This document shows, one piece after another, positions 16,917-25,031 of a stretch of DNA of 64,000 nucleotides; within the stretch, counting starts at the first letter, position 1; every line of letters starts with the position of its first letter. This DNA comes from DATKRB01 sp963794215 (GTDB taxonomy: Bacteria; Actinomycetota; Acidimicrobiia; Acidimicrobiales; RAAP-2): the NCBI GenBank assembly GCA_963794215.1, contig CAWCCQ010000002.1:620001-684000 (forward strand). The letters run 5' to 3'. A program made the translations under genes and the position numbers. The notes beneath the pieces are model-generated. The model saw only the letters and a program-made list of their open reading frames with translations, made no database searches and was not told the origin of the DNA.

Positions 16917-18215
16917 TCACAGTTCCTTGACGGCGCGAAACCCGGCCTCGAGATCGGCGAGGATGTCCTCGATCGACTCGAGCCCGACGCAGAGGCGGAC
17001 CAGATCCGGGGTAACGCCCGTCGTCAGCTGTTCGGCCTCGCTCAGCTGGGAGTGTGTCGTGGACGCCGGGTGGATCGCCAGGCTGCGGACGTCGCCGACA
17101 TTGGCGAGGTGACTGAACAGTTCGAGGCCCTCGATGAACTGACGACCAGCTTCGGGTCCGCCAGCGATCCCGAAGGCCAAGATGGCCCCCCCGCCCCGAG
17201 GCAGGTACTCCTGCTGGCGCTCGTGCCACGGACTGCTCGCCAGGCCGGGGTAGGCCACCCACGCCACCTCGTCTCGGGCCTCAAGCCAGGTCGCTACGGC
17301 CGAGGCGTTCTGCACGTGACGCTCCATCCGGAGGCTCAACGTCTCGAGCCCCTGCAAGAACAAGAACGAGTTGAGCGGAGCTATCGACGGGCCGAAATCG
17401 CGCAGGTACTGCAGGCGTGCCTTCAGGACGAATCGAGCAGGGAACAACCCCTCGGGGAGCTGACCAAACACCAGGCCGTGGTAGCTGGGATCGGGTTCGG
17501 TGAAGCCCGGGAACCGCCCGCTGCCTTCGTAGTCGAAGATCCCCCCGTCGACGATGACCCCGCCGATGGAGGTCCCGTGCCCACCGATGAACTTGGTCGC
17601 CGAATGCACGACGATGTCCGCCCCGTACCGCAACGGCTGAGCCAGGTATGGCGTCGCTACGGTGTTGTCGACGACGAGGGGGATGTGGTGCTCGTGCGCG
17701 ACCCCAGACACGCCGGCGAAGTCGAGAACGTCACCCTTCGGGTTGCCGAGTGTCTCGGCGAAGAAGGCCTTGGTAGTAGGTCGGATCGCGGCCCGCCAGG
17801 CGTCCAGGTCGTCGGGATTGTCGACGAAGTCGACCTCGATCCCCAGCTTGGGCAGCGTGTAGTGAAGGAGGTTGTACGTGCCCCCATAGAGCGACGCCGA
17901 GGAGACGATGTGGCCGCCGTTTTCGGCCAGATTCAGAAAGGTAACGGTCTCCGCGGCTTGCCCGCTGGCCACCGCCAGCGCTGCGACACCACCCTCCAGC
18001 GAGGCCACCCGCTCTTCGAAGACGGCCTGCGTGGGGTTCATGATCCGCGTGTAGATGTTCCCCAACTCCTCGAGCCCGAAAAGGGCCGCAGCGTGCGCGG
18101 TGTCCCGAAACGTGTAGCTGGTCGTCTGATAGATGGGCACCGCACGCGCACCGGTGGTCGGGTCTGGTACCGCTCCGGCGTGAATCTGACGTGTCTCGAA
18201 TCCCCAATCGGGCAT
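16917..18215 (-). CDS. metY: O-acetylhomoserine sulfhydrylase
   Basis: MetY is a PLP enzyme making homocysteine from O-acetylhomoserine and sulfide. The 432-residue product has GFETRQIHAG at the start, YTRIMNPTQ, ASGQAAETVTFLNLA, VVDNTVATPYL and the PLP lysine in HSATKFIGGHGT (Lys208). A C-terminal ASTTHSQLSEAE segment is typical of the Cys/Met metabolism family. ATG at 18213-18215 is preceded by AAGGAG; the 20-codon upstream extension looks non-native. It leads a metY-metX pair. No SAM riboswitch could be recognised in the leader. Confidence 0.96.
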   Translation of the reverse strand: MPDWGFETRQIHAGAVPDPTTGARAVPIYQTTSYTFRDTAHAAALFGLEELGNIYTRIMNPTQAVFEERVASLEGGVAALAVASGQAAETVTFLNLAENGGHIVSSASLYGGTYNLLHYTLPKLGIEVDFVDNPDDLDAWRAAIRPTTKAFFAETLGNPKGDVLDFAGVSGVAHEHHIPLVVDNTVATPYLAQPLRYGADIVVHSATKFIGGHGTSIGGVIVDGGIFDYEGSGRFPGFTEPDPSYHGLVFGQLPEGLFPARFVLKARLQYLRDFGPSIAPLNSFLFLQGLETLSLRMERHVQNASAVATWLEARDEVAWVAYPGLASSPWHERQQEYLPRGGGAILAFGIAGGPEAGRQFIEGLELFSHLANVGDVRSLAIHPASTTHSQLSEAEQLTTGVTPDLVRLCVGLESIEDILADLEAGFRAVKEL

Positions 18216-18278
18216 CGCAGCGGTCTCCTTGAGTGGTGCCCCCGGGGCAATCACCGCTGGGGGCGTGCGTTCCATCCG

Positions 18279-18307
18279 ATCCTGGCAAATCTGACCGAAT
18301 ACGTCAA
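18279..18307 (-). promoter_or_regulatory. Candidate metY promoter
   Basis: On the minus strand TTGACG (plus 18302-18307) and CAGGAT (plus 18279-18284) are separated by exactly 17 bases, about 65 nt before the metY start. The -35 matches the consensus in five of six positions and the -10 in three of six. This fits a housekeeping sigma promoter for metY-metX. Confidence 0.4.
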
Positions 18308-18466
18308 CTATTAGATGCGGAGCCCGTCGGGCGCAGGTGAGACGTCCCCCAGAATCGTAGGTACCCTAGAGGTGCTTTCACCGATTGGTCCGCGGTCGCT
18401 TCCCATCCCTCTGCGTGCCCTGACCCCTCTTGGTCGGTTCTCCACAACCTGTGGAAGGCTTGCCTC

Positions 18467-18901
18467 GTGCAGACGGACGACTGGTCGGGACATGGGTCGC
18501 GCGACCGTCGCCGGGTGCCGCGTTCCCTGCTCGTGTTCCGCAGTGACGCCACGTTTCCGCCACTGCCAGAGAGTCCGGCCGAGGCTCGTACTTGGTGCCA
18601 GAACACGTTCAGCGAGTGGGCGGTCACAGCCGACATCTCGCCAGCGGTCTTGGTCTGCGAGGAGCTGGTCGCCTTCTTCATCCGCCACGGAAGAGGCGAC
18701 ATTCATGTCGCTCTGAGCTCTGGTCCCCAACGGATCGCCATCGCGGTCACCCGAGGCGAAGAGCCCCCCGGGGCCCCGTTGCCGGTACCCGGAGACGCGC
18801 TGTTGGACCGCGTCAACGCCGTCGCGTCCGACTGGGGCGTGCGGGAGGCTATTGACGGAGGTACGACGATCTGGGCAGAGGTGGCCATCCGCGACGAATG
18901 A
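18467..18901 (+). CDS. Anti-sigma-factor-like HATPase domain protein
   Basis: A 144-residue protein resembling the short GHKL ATPases of the RsbW/anti-sigma type: FPPLPESPAEARTWCQNTF at the start of the fold, VLVCEELVAFFIRHG at the N-box helix, RIAIAVTRG on the central strand and GLY-poor WGVREAIDGGTTIWAEV at the C-terminal strand. The N-box asparagine expected near EELV is not evident, so ATP binding may be weak or lost. It is a single gene divergent from metY. An alternative is a regulatory protein that uses only the fold. Confidence 0.6.
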   Translation: MQTDDWSGHGSRDRRRVPRSLLVFRSDATFPPLPESPAEARTWCQNTFSEWAVTADISPAVLVCEELVAFFIRHGRGDIHVALSSGPQRIAIAVTRGEEPPGAPLPVPGDALLDRVNAVASDWGVREAIDGGTTIWAEVAIRDE

Positions 18902-19069
18902 CTCGGCGAAGGATGACCCGGCCATCGACTGCAGCCGTCGGCCTCAGCCTCTTGCTCGGCGCCTCGAGCTACGACCAGCACGGGACTCGCCCCAACGACA
19001 CGCGCAAATCAGTGACAAGACCCACCGCCGGTCCTAAGCCATCAGTAGGCTGAGCGCGGTGCCCCGACG

Positions 19070-19429
19070 ATGAACGACGACGATCCGGCTGACAACGAGG
19101 CTGAGCCGGACGCTCGCTTCACGTTCGCGAACGAACGTACCTTCCTCGCATGGAACCGAACCGCGCTGGCCCTCATCGCCACCGGTGTCGCGGCGACGCA
19201 GTTGCTTCCCGAATTCCACGTGAGCGGAGGACGACGCATCCTCGGTCTCCCCTTGATCGCGCTGGGCGCGTTGGTCGCCATCACCAGTTTTCAACACTGG
19301 CAAGCCTGCCAACGTGCGATGCGCCGTGGTCTGCCGCTGCCCCGGTCTCCGATGCCACTCGTGCTATCCATCGGCATCAGCGTCGTGGCAGTCATTGCGG
19401 TCGTTCTGGCGTTGATAGGAAGCCGATGA
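19070..19429 (+). CDS. DUF202-family membrane protein, first of a pair
   Basis: A 119-residue membrane protein with the DUF202 signature RFTFANERTFLAWNRTALAL followed by three hydrophobic helices (LIATGVAATQLL, ILGLPLIALGALVAI and LVLSIGISVVAVIAVVLA). Family function is unknown in bacteria; eukaryotic relatives are vacuolar transporter chaperone subunits. ATG at 19070 has no strong Shine-Dalgarno sequence. Its stop overlaps the next start as ATGA, so both DUF202 proteins are made together and may form a heteromer. Confidence 0.85.
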   Translation: MNDDDPADNEAEPDARFTFANERTFLAWNRTALALIATGVAATQLLPEFHVSGGRRILGLPLIALGALVAITSFQHWQACQRAMRRGLPLPRSPMPLVLSIGISVVAVIAVVLALIGSR

Positions 19430-19788
19430 ACGGCGACGGAGCAGCGACGGAAGACACCGAAGGGATGCCCGACCCGAGCCCGAGGGACCCGGGCCTAGCC
19501 CGAGAGCGCACAGAGTTGGCATGGAATCGCTCCGGATTAGCAGCCATTGTCGCCATCACCGTCGTGCTGAGGCGACTCTGGCCGCTGCGCGGCGACACCT
19601 CGGTCGTGGTCCTCGTGCTGGTCGCGGCGGCCGGCTTCACCTGGGCCGTGGCCCTGTATCTGGCCCGGGCTGGACGACTGACGTCATCGGAAGGGTTCCT
19701 GGGGGTACGGACAGGCCGCCTCTTGACGATCGCCACAGTGACCTTGGCGGCAGCAGGGTTGCTGCTCGGTGCCTTGTCGCCAGGTTGA
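19426..19788 (+). CDS. DUF202-family membrane protein, second of a pair
   Basis: A 120-residue protein with a diverged DUF202 motif, LARERTELAWNRSGLAAIVA, and three hydrophobic segments (LAAIVAITVVLRRL, VVVLVLVAAAGFTWAVALYL and LTIATVTLAAAGLLLGAL). ATG at 19426-19428 overlaps the previous stop. Pairs of this kind are common in actinobacteria. No enzymatic motif is visible. Confidence 0.82.
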   Translation: MNGDGAATEDTEGMPDPSPRDPGLARERTELAWNRSGLAAIVAITVVLRRLWPLRGDTSVVVLVLVAAAGFTWAVALYLARAGRLTSSEGFLGVRTGRLLTIATVTLAAAGLLLGALSPG

Positions 19789-19844
19789 GGCCGCAGGTCC
19801 GTGCCGTCGAGGTATCGCTCTGCAGCCGGTGAGCCGCGGGATGC

Positions 19845-20054
19845 TCATGCCTTGGCGACCATAACCTCGGTGGCTTTGATCACCGCTTGAACGGTGTCGC
19901 CCTCGGCGAGCTCGAGGGACTCGGCCGAGTCCTTCGTGATCGCGGCCACAACTTCGTCTCCGCCGGCGAGTCGAATCACCACCGTCGACATCACGGCGCC
20001 ATGCTCGACGCGGGTGACAATGCCGGGAAGTTGATTTCGGGCACTGATCCTCAT
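19845..20054 (-). CDS. Molbindin-type (Mop/TOBE) oxyanion-binding protein
   Basis: The 69-residue product is a single Mop domain: MRISARNQLPGIVTRVEHGA, then STVVIRLAGGDEVVAAITKD and a final VQAVIKATEVMVA. Such proteins bind molybdate or tungstate in the cytoplasm as multimers and act as stores or buffers. ATG at 20052-20054 is the natural start of the domain; the longer frame adds nothing recognisable. No modABC or molybdoenzyme genes are nearby. Confidence 0.88.
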   Translation of the reverse strand: MRISARNQLPGIVTRVEHGAVMSTVVIRLAGGDEVVAAITKDSAESLELAEGDTVQAVIKATEVMVAKA

Positions 20055-20250
20055 CCTTGACACCCTACGCTGTGTCGCCTCATTTGTCGCTCGCCCGACG
20101 GGTGCAACGGACTGGCGTGACGCCGCTCGAGGACGACCCGACTTACCAGACTGCCTCATCTCCGACTGGACGAAAACGCCGTTCTTCAGGCGATCGGAGT
20201 AGGTACCGTCCCGCGGCCCAAGCGAAGGCACCGTGCCGGGTCCTTATCAA

Positions 20251-20403
20251 CTACTCAGCGAGCCAGTCCGGCTTGGCGTCCAGATTGAGCTTGACCACCT
20301 CGTGGCCATCCTCGGTGTGGACGATCACCGGAGGCTGAGCCATCCGCCTAAGCGTGGCGAACCGGTAGTCGCATTCATGCTCGGGGCATCGGTGCCACTC
20401 CAT
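20251..20403 (-). CDS. Small unrecognised protein (50 residues) with a cysteine pair
   Basis: A short frame from ATG at 20401-20403 reads MEWHRCPEHECDYRFATLRR, then APPVIVHTEDGHEV-like sequence and ends KPDWLAE. (The exact central residues are QPPVIVHTEDGHEVVKLN.) The start has a strong purine-rich GAGGAGGGGGGA about a dozen bases upstream. The CPEHEC segment could bind a metal with nearby histidines. Composition and codon use look genic, with G or C at most third positions. I do not recognise a family, and no neighbour suggests a role. Confidence 0.5.
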   Translation of the reverse strand: MEWHRCPEHECDYRFATLRRMAQPPVIVHTEDGHEVVKLNLDAKPDWLAE

Positions 20404-21216
20404 CGAGAAATCCTATCCCCCCTCCTCGGAGGTGTACGTGCACCCGCGGGCACGCCGCCCGGTGCAGCAGCGATCGGGGTCTCGCACCAGCGCCACCGTT
20501 TAGCCCCCCCGACGGTAGCGCCCCTGCAATGCCGGGGCGGGAGAGCGGGACGGGAGGCGCAGAGACGACGCGGGATGGACACTGCAGGGAGCGCAAGGGC
20601 TGGACCGGAGGGGCGACCCGAGACCCGAGGGTGGACGGGGGCGGACTTCGAACCTTCTCTTCTCCATGAGAAGAATCGCTGGTTCGGTGAGGGACCCATC
20701 TTCCCAGTCTGCGTGACTGGATAAGCGCGGATCTACCTCTTACCAACGCGGATATCGCCCGATCGCCCGGCGGACCGGAAGGGGAGGTTTCGACTTCGTA
20801 GGGCACCGGCGAACGTATACCGATCCGCCGAAGGTGGTGACCTCCTCGAGCAGTCTCGCCCGGTCGTCCTCCGGGTCCTTGATCCCCATCACCGGGAGGT
20901 CTGGCGGGTCAGCCAGCTCGTCCCAAGGGGATCGAGAGACTTATTCCGCGCAGGTAGGCTGCGCGGGCGGCTGCTGGGCTGCCGAGCCCGATTTCGGCGG
21001 CGAGCGCTCAGTGGCTGAGTCCCTTGGTGACTTTCGGGTGGACCGCCTGCATACCTCGCAGGTCGGCCCCTCGAATTCCTCGCCGATTTCCTGGCGGTAC
21101 TGGTTCGGCCACGTTCGCTGGCTCCTTGACGTCCGGTGACCTCCGTGTCTGTCTCCCCGAGGAGCCGCCGAGTCCCCGGCGGCGAGAACTGGCCGGTGAC
21201 CTCGGGACGGCCACCT
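20404..21216 (-). other. Apparently non-coding interval
   Basis: About 0.8 kb between the 50-residue gene and the secreted-protein gene. Frames on both strands are short or compositionally implausible. A segment near 20640-20690 resembles a tRNA T-loop on the minus strand, but no acceptor or anticodon stem can be paired. I see no convincing gene here. Confidence 0.4.
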
Positions 21217-21993
21217 CTACGGGATGGTCTCCACGGTCGCCCCGGCGGGGGGAGCGAAGTCACTAGCCGACACCGACTTCGAGAAGCTGCTGAGCGTGAA
21301 ACTCGCGCTGGTGGAAGACACGGAGGCGAGGATCCCTGAATCCGTCACGCAGTACTTTCCGCTTCCGCTCGGTCCCGATACCGAAGCACATTTCGACGGT
21401 TGCCCGGCGATAGTCGCAGTGGAGAACGAGACGCTGTAACCGGCTTCCTTGGCGGCCAGTGCCTGCTGGGCAGCCGAAAGATCCGACTGGTAGGTGGAGG
21501 GGTCGAACAATGCGAGGGCACTCGCCAGTGGATTCGAGGAGCTGGATTCAGAGATACAGGTCGCCGGAGTACTCGTGCTGCAGAAATAGGTGGTCGTGCC
21601 GGTGTTGATGAACGAGCCTCCCCCGGTCGCTCCGGCAAAGGTGAAGAGTGTCTTCGGTGGCTGTTGCTCGAAGGTGATCGTTCCCGACTGACTGCCGCTA
21701 GCGAAGGTGTAGGTCGCCTTGAAGGTCCCGTTCTTGAAGGCGGACAGGGACGATGAGAGCGATTTGAGCTCGGACGAGGCCGAAATCTTGCCCTTCTTCG
21801 TCGTCGTGGTCGTGGTGGGATGCTTCGACTTGAGACTTTTGTGATGGTCGGACTTATTCGCCCATGCGGCACTGGGCGCAAGCGAGATCCCGATGGCTAC
21901 CGCGGTCATCGCGGTCGCGGCACGTACCGCCCTGCGGGGCGTGAAGAAGGACCTTGTCGTGCCGGAGCTGGGGACCACGGGTAATCCTCTCAT
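21217..21993 (-). CDS. Secreted serine/threonine-rich protein of unknown function
   Basis: The 258-residue product has a basic N terminus (RRAVRAATAMTAVAIGI) and a signal peptide ending near APSAAWA. A low-complexity HPTTTTTTKKGK stretch follows. The mature part has FKATYTFASGSQSGTITFEQ, paired cysteines in STTYFC-like and ATCISES contexts, a further CASVSG...KYCVTDSG pair and a final FSKSVSASDFAPPAGATVE. The pattern loosely recalls LppX/LolA-like secreted lipid-carrier folds, but the similarity is too weak to assign. It ends the leftward run beside tRNA-Arg. Confidence 0.75.
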   Translation of the reverse strand: MRGLPVVPSSGTTRSFFTPRRAVRAATAMTAVAIGISLAPSAAWANKSDHHKSLKSKHPTTTTTTKKGKISASSELKSLSSSLSAFKNGTFKATYTFASGSQSGTITFEQQPPKTLFTFAGATGGGSFINTGTTTYFCSTSTPATCISESSSSNPLASALALFDPSTYQSDLSAAQQALAAKEAGYSVSFSTATIAGQPSKCASVSGPSGSGKYCVTDSGILASVSSTSASFTLSSFSKSVSASDFAPPAGATVETIP

Positions 21994-22065
21994 ACTTAGG
22001 GATGTCGTGCGACCTCGGACGTTTGCCGCGGCCCTATCACCTATCCCCTCCCTCCCCGAGCAGTG

Positions 22066-22138
22066 CGCCCCCGGCAGGACTCGAACCTGCGACGCACGGT
22101 TTAGGAAACCGACGCTCTATCCTCTGAGCTACGGGGGC
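22066..22138 (-). tRNA. tRNA-Arg (anticodon CCU)
   Basis: A 73-nt cloverleaf on the minus strand. The acceptor strands are GCCCCCG and CGGGGGC, the D arm includes GCTCAGAGGATAGAGC, the anticodon loop is TTCCTAA with CCT in the centre, and the T arm is GCAGGTTCGAGTCCTGC. All stems pair. The discriminator is G and no CCA is encoded. The CCU anticodon reads the AGG arginine codon. Confidence 0.97.
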
Positions 22139-22961
22139 TGAAATGGACTAGTGCCGCTCTAAGCTATCTTCCCGAATCACCGAGGCGGACGGTAGCGCTC
22201 GAGACGGCGCCGTGGAAGGGCATCCGACAGCACGGTCCGTACCGCTGGGGGTCCAGGTCCACGTCGGTGGGGATCCCGTCACAAAGCAAGCTGCGCCCGG
22301 TGGTCCGGACCTCGCAAGGGGAGCTCGGCGCACGAAGGCTTGGGACGAGGCTGGTTGCCGAAGGTCGTACCGAGCAAGGCGGCGGCGCCGTCGCGCCGCT
22401 CACATCGTTGTTGAATGGGTGGATCTCCATATCGAGCGAGACGACGATCTGCGAGAGCGTTCGGCGAATCCCGCAGAAGATCGACAGGATCCTCGGACTC
22501 GCTCTCGGGACACGACGAAGCCTGAGCGCTTCTGGCGTGTCCTCGCGAACGATCCTCGACCATCACCGGACTGTCTCGGCTGTGTTGAACCAAGCTAAGA
22601 GCTGACGATGGATCGAGCCGGATGTTGTCCGGCTCGATCCATCGTCAGACCCAAAACGAGGCCAGCACCTGGTGCGGTCCGCTCCGAGCCCATGTTCCAT
22701 CGATTCAGCGTCGATCCACCTCTGGTAGCTCGTTGACCGCGTACTTTTCCGGACGCAACCGAGTGGCAGCATCATCACCGAGCGAGAATGAACGTAACGA
22801 ACCGAGCGTCACGGAACACCTGAGCAAGGACCCCGGATCGCCGGGAGGGACTGTCGACTGAGTCCCCGGCCTCACGTGTCGCTCTTTGCTTAGCGGCCTT
22901 TGACCACCTCGCAACGGGAGCGATCGAGTAAAGCGCCGGCCCCTTTGACAAGAAGTGAGTT
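22139..22961. other. Intergenic interval with a long perfect hairpin, no convincing gene
   Basis: The 0.8 kb between tRNA-Arg and the TetR gene has only frames that look like chance. It holds the 21-bp hairpin at 22602-22648 listed separately. A tRNA-like stretch (ACTCAGTTGGTAAAACT on the minus strand near 22958-22975) is described among the rejected items. The location beside a tRNA would suit an old integration event, but no integrase or repeat boundary is seen. Confidence 0.4.
22602..22648. repeat. Perfect 21-bp inverted repeat with a 5-nt loop
   Basis: CTGACGATGGATCGAGCCGG plus A (22602-22622), loop TGTTG, then the exact complement (22628-22648). Neither side is followed by a run of T, so it is not a standard intrinsic terminator, although on the minus strand it is preceded by CGTTTTGGGT. 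It could be a transcript-stabilising or terminating hairpin, a small RNA element or a recombination site. The absence of any mismatch in 21 pairs suggests selection or recent origin. Confidence 0.85.
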
Positions 22962-23603
22962 TTACCAACTGAGTCGAGCTGATCGCCTTCGGGACCCTGA
23001 AGGAGTCGTACTCGGGTTGAGGTCGGCCAAGACATCGAAGCACTCCGCCACCACGCTGTTGAGCGATCGGCGACCGTCCGAGTTGAGCCACTGGATGAAA
23101 GCCACCCACATGACGTTGCCGATGGCGGTGGCCATCACTTGGACCCGAAGGTCGTCGGCGCTCGCCTCCATGCGTTGGGCGATCACCCCTGCGTATTCGG
23201 CGATCATCCATGCGGCAGGCGCGTCGATGGACCAGTAGCGTCGAGCCTTGCCCCAAAGGAGGATGAGCTCCTCGTCCTCCTCGGTTTCTGATGAGTCCCT
23301 GATGGCACCAATGAACGCATCAAGGACCCTCTCGGATTTCGGTCGTTCCTTCACCCGTGCGAAGAGGCTCTCGTTCTGTCGTTTCGGCAGAGCGCCCATG
23401 ACGTCGTCTCGCGTCTGGAAGTAGCGAAAGAAGGTGCGCACCGAGATGCCCGATGCTTCGGCTATCTGCTCGACGGTGACGTTGGCAGGTCCGTTCAGTG
23501 CGATGAGTTCCAGCGCTGTTCGCTCAATGTGCTTGGCTATCCGCTCTCGTCGTAGCGCCCAGCCATCGGGCCGAGCCGTTGCGCCTCGGTTGGGCGTCGC
23601 CAT
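22962..23603 (-). CDS. TetR-family transcriptional regulator
   Basis: A 213-residue repressor-type protein. The N-terminal helix-turn-helix is ALELIALNGPANVTVEQIAE followed by ASGISVRTFFRYFQTRDDVM (about residues 30-70); the C-terminal ligand domain is unassigned and ends SRRRSARLSW. It lies downstream of a substrate-binding-protein gene on the same strand. The inverted repeat GTCTG-T-CAGAC just upstream of the start is a candidate autoregulatory operator. Confidence 0.92.
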   Translation of the reverse strand: MATPNRGATARPDGWALRRERIAKHIERTALELIALNGPANVTVEQIAEASGISVRTFFRYFQTRDDVMGALPKRQNESLFARVKERPKSERVLDAFIGAIRDSSETEEDEELILLWGKARRYWSIDAPAAWMIAEYAGVIAQRMEASADDLRVQVMATAIGNVMWVAFIQWLNSDGRRSLNSVVAECFDVLADLNPSTTPSGSRRRSARLSW

Positions 23604-23611
23604 GCGTCATA

Positions 23612-23622
23612 GTCTGTCAGAC
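23612..23622. promoter_or_regulatory. Candidate TetR operator
   Basis: The inverted repeat GTCTG-T-CAGAC lies 8 bp upstream of the TetR start codon, where binding would block transcription or initiation. The half-site TGTCA also occurs in the TGACATGTCA palindrome before the substrate-binding-protein gene, which hints at a shared regulator. Confidence 0.35.
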
Positions 23623-23719
23623 GTCAATATGGGGCGTCGGCAGCGACCATGCATACGGCAGCCGACAGCCGGCAGTCGCTCCGGTCGCACCCGATTACCC
23701 AGGGTGTCAGTCCGCCCGC

Positions 23720-24949
23720 TCACGCTCCGGCAACAGGGAAGCTCTTGCCGCACCACGCGTTCCCGCCATTCGTGGGCACGAACTTGGAGCCTTTCAGCTC
23801 GATAAAGTACAGACACGAAGTTTTGGGGATCATGGCAGGGGTTCCGAAGTTCTTGAAAGACACCGCCGTCGGGAACAACCCGTTGGCGTTATAGCTCCCC
23901 ACTTGGCGGAGGTTGGTGATGAAACTCGATCGAGTGGGGTTCTTTCCCGCCTCTTCGAGGCCTTTGATCATGAGATCGGCCGAGGCATAGGCCGTCCAGG
24001 TACCATAGTCTGGCAGGCCACCCTTGTATAGGGGGTCATACTTCTTCAAAGCTGACAACATTGTTTTGATGGCAGGGGTTTGGGTGGTCATGTTGATGAA
24101 CGACCCGAAGTACGAACCATCAAGAGCCCTCACGGCCGACGGGCTGTCCAAGACTGACTGGTCATATCCCGTGTCGTAGATGGCACCCTTCATCGTGACG
24201 CCGGCTTGCTGAAGCCCGGTGGCGAGCCCGATATTCGAGCTATCCACCATCGGCGAGCTGAGCCCGTTGCAACCCAGGGACGTTATTGCCAGCACCGGTA
24301 CGGTGAAGTCCACCGAGCCGTAGGGGATCGTCGTGTTCGTGTAGCAATTTTTGATCCCTGCGAGCTTGGCGCTTGCAGTCACGAGGGTGACGTCAGCCAG
24401 CACTTGCGGATACGTGATGCTGGCAAGCTTTGTGACTCCTACGGACTTCATGAAAGTTCCCCAATAGGTCCATTCATAGGCGGGCGTGCCCGACGCGTTG
24501 TAGGACTGCTGGGGACTGAACGAGAACACGTTCGGATAGATGGGCGACGCCTCCCAACTGGTCTCGGGCACCCCTGCAGCATTCAATGCCTTGTCGCTGA
24601 GCAGGTCGACGCCGGTGCTCTCGATGATCCCGAACACGCTCGAGGAGGAGAGCTCCTGAGCCGCAGTGAGGTTTCCTTGTGGAGTGGACGAGTCATCCTT
24701 CGTCACGAGCTTTAGCTTGCGCCCGTCGACGCCACCTTGGGCGTTCTGCAGCGCAAACCGGGCCTCAGCGCCACCAGCGCTGTCGCCGAAGCTCGAGGAG
24801 TCCGCACCGGTTATCGACGTAATCAACCCGATCGACACCGTGCTGGACGTCACGCCCGGGGCATTGGTCGACGCTCCGGCAGCCGTGGCCACGAACCCAG
24901 ACGCCGCCGCGACCATCCCGCAAATGAGCGGCAGAAATCTCTTGCGCAA
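23720..24949 (-). CDS. Branched-chain-amino-acid-type ABC transporter substrate-binding protein
   Basis: A secreted LivJ-type binding protein of about 409 residues. The chosen TTG start at 24947-24949 has a GGGGGGGAA ribosome site and gives a signal peptide (LRKRFLPLICGMVAAASGFV to AGA). The mature part has VSIGLITSITGADSSSFGDS, GGVDGRKLKLVTKDD and SVFGIIESTG, as in periplasmic-binding fold type I. An ATG at 25019-25021 would add 24 residues that spoil the signal. No permease or ATPase genes (livHMGF) adjoin it, so it is an orphan. A role in sensing or uptake of a substrate made by the nearby esterases is speculation. Confidence 0.85.
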   Translation of the reverse strand: MRKRFLPLICGMVAAASGFVATAAGASTNAPGVTSSTVSIGLITSITGADSSSFGDSAGGAEARFALQNAQGGVDGRKLKLVTKDDSSTPQGNLTAAQELSSSSVFGIIESTGVDLLSDKALNAAGVPETSWEASPIYPNVFSFSPQQSYNASGTPAYEWTYWGTFMKSVGVTKLASITYPQVLADVTLVTASAKLAGIKNCYTNTTIPYGSVDFTVPVLAITSLGCNGLSSPMVDSSNIGLATGLQQAGVTMKGAIYDTGYDQSVLDSPSAVRALDGSYFGSFINMTTQTPAIKTMLSALKKYDPLYKGGLPDYGTWTAYASADLMIKGLEEAGKNPTRSSFITNLRQVGSYNANGLFPTAVSFKNFGTPAMIPKTSCLYFIELKGSKFVPTNGGNAWCGKSFPVAGA

Positions 24950-25002
24950 CGTTCCCCCCCTCGGTCCGGGCGCACAGCACCACAGACGACTTGTACCCCA
25001 GA

Positions 25003-25031
25003 AGTGTGACCGCACTGACATGACATGTCAA
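25003..25031 (-). promoter_or_regulatory. Candidate promoter and palindromic operator for the binding-protein gene
   Basis: On the minus strand a perfect TTGACA (plus 25026-25031) and CACACT (plus 25003-25008) are 17 bases apart, about 55 nt before the TTG start. The perfect 10-bp palindrome TGACATGTCA (25021-25030) overlaps the -35, and a further TGACA adjoins it. This is a likely repressor site, possibly for the adjacent TetR protein. Confidence 0.45.

Noticed and set aside
15987..18314. 775-codon rightward open frame opposite metX-metY
   Set aside because: Two strongly conserved enzymes occupy the other strand; the long frame follows from GC-rich codon bias.
18216..18360. SAM riboswitch upstream of metY
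   Set aside because: No SAM-I, SAM-II or SAM-IV core could be recognised by eye; a covariance-model search would settle it.
20630..20700. Possible tRNA around GGTTCGAAGTCC on the minus strand
   Set aside because: The T-loop-like sequence has unmatched stems and no acceptor stem.
22910..22990. tRNA-like stretch on the minus strand (ACTCAGTTGGTAAAACT followed by CTTCTTGTCAAAG)
   Set aside because: The D-arm-like part is suggestive, but acceptor, anticodon and T stems do not pair and it overlaps the TetR 3' end. At best it is a decayed tRNA.
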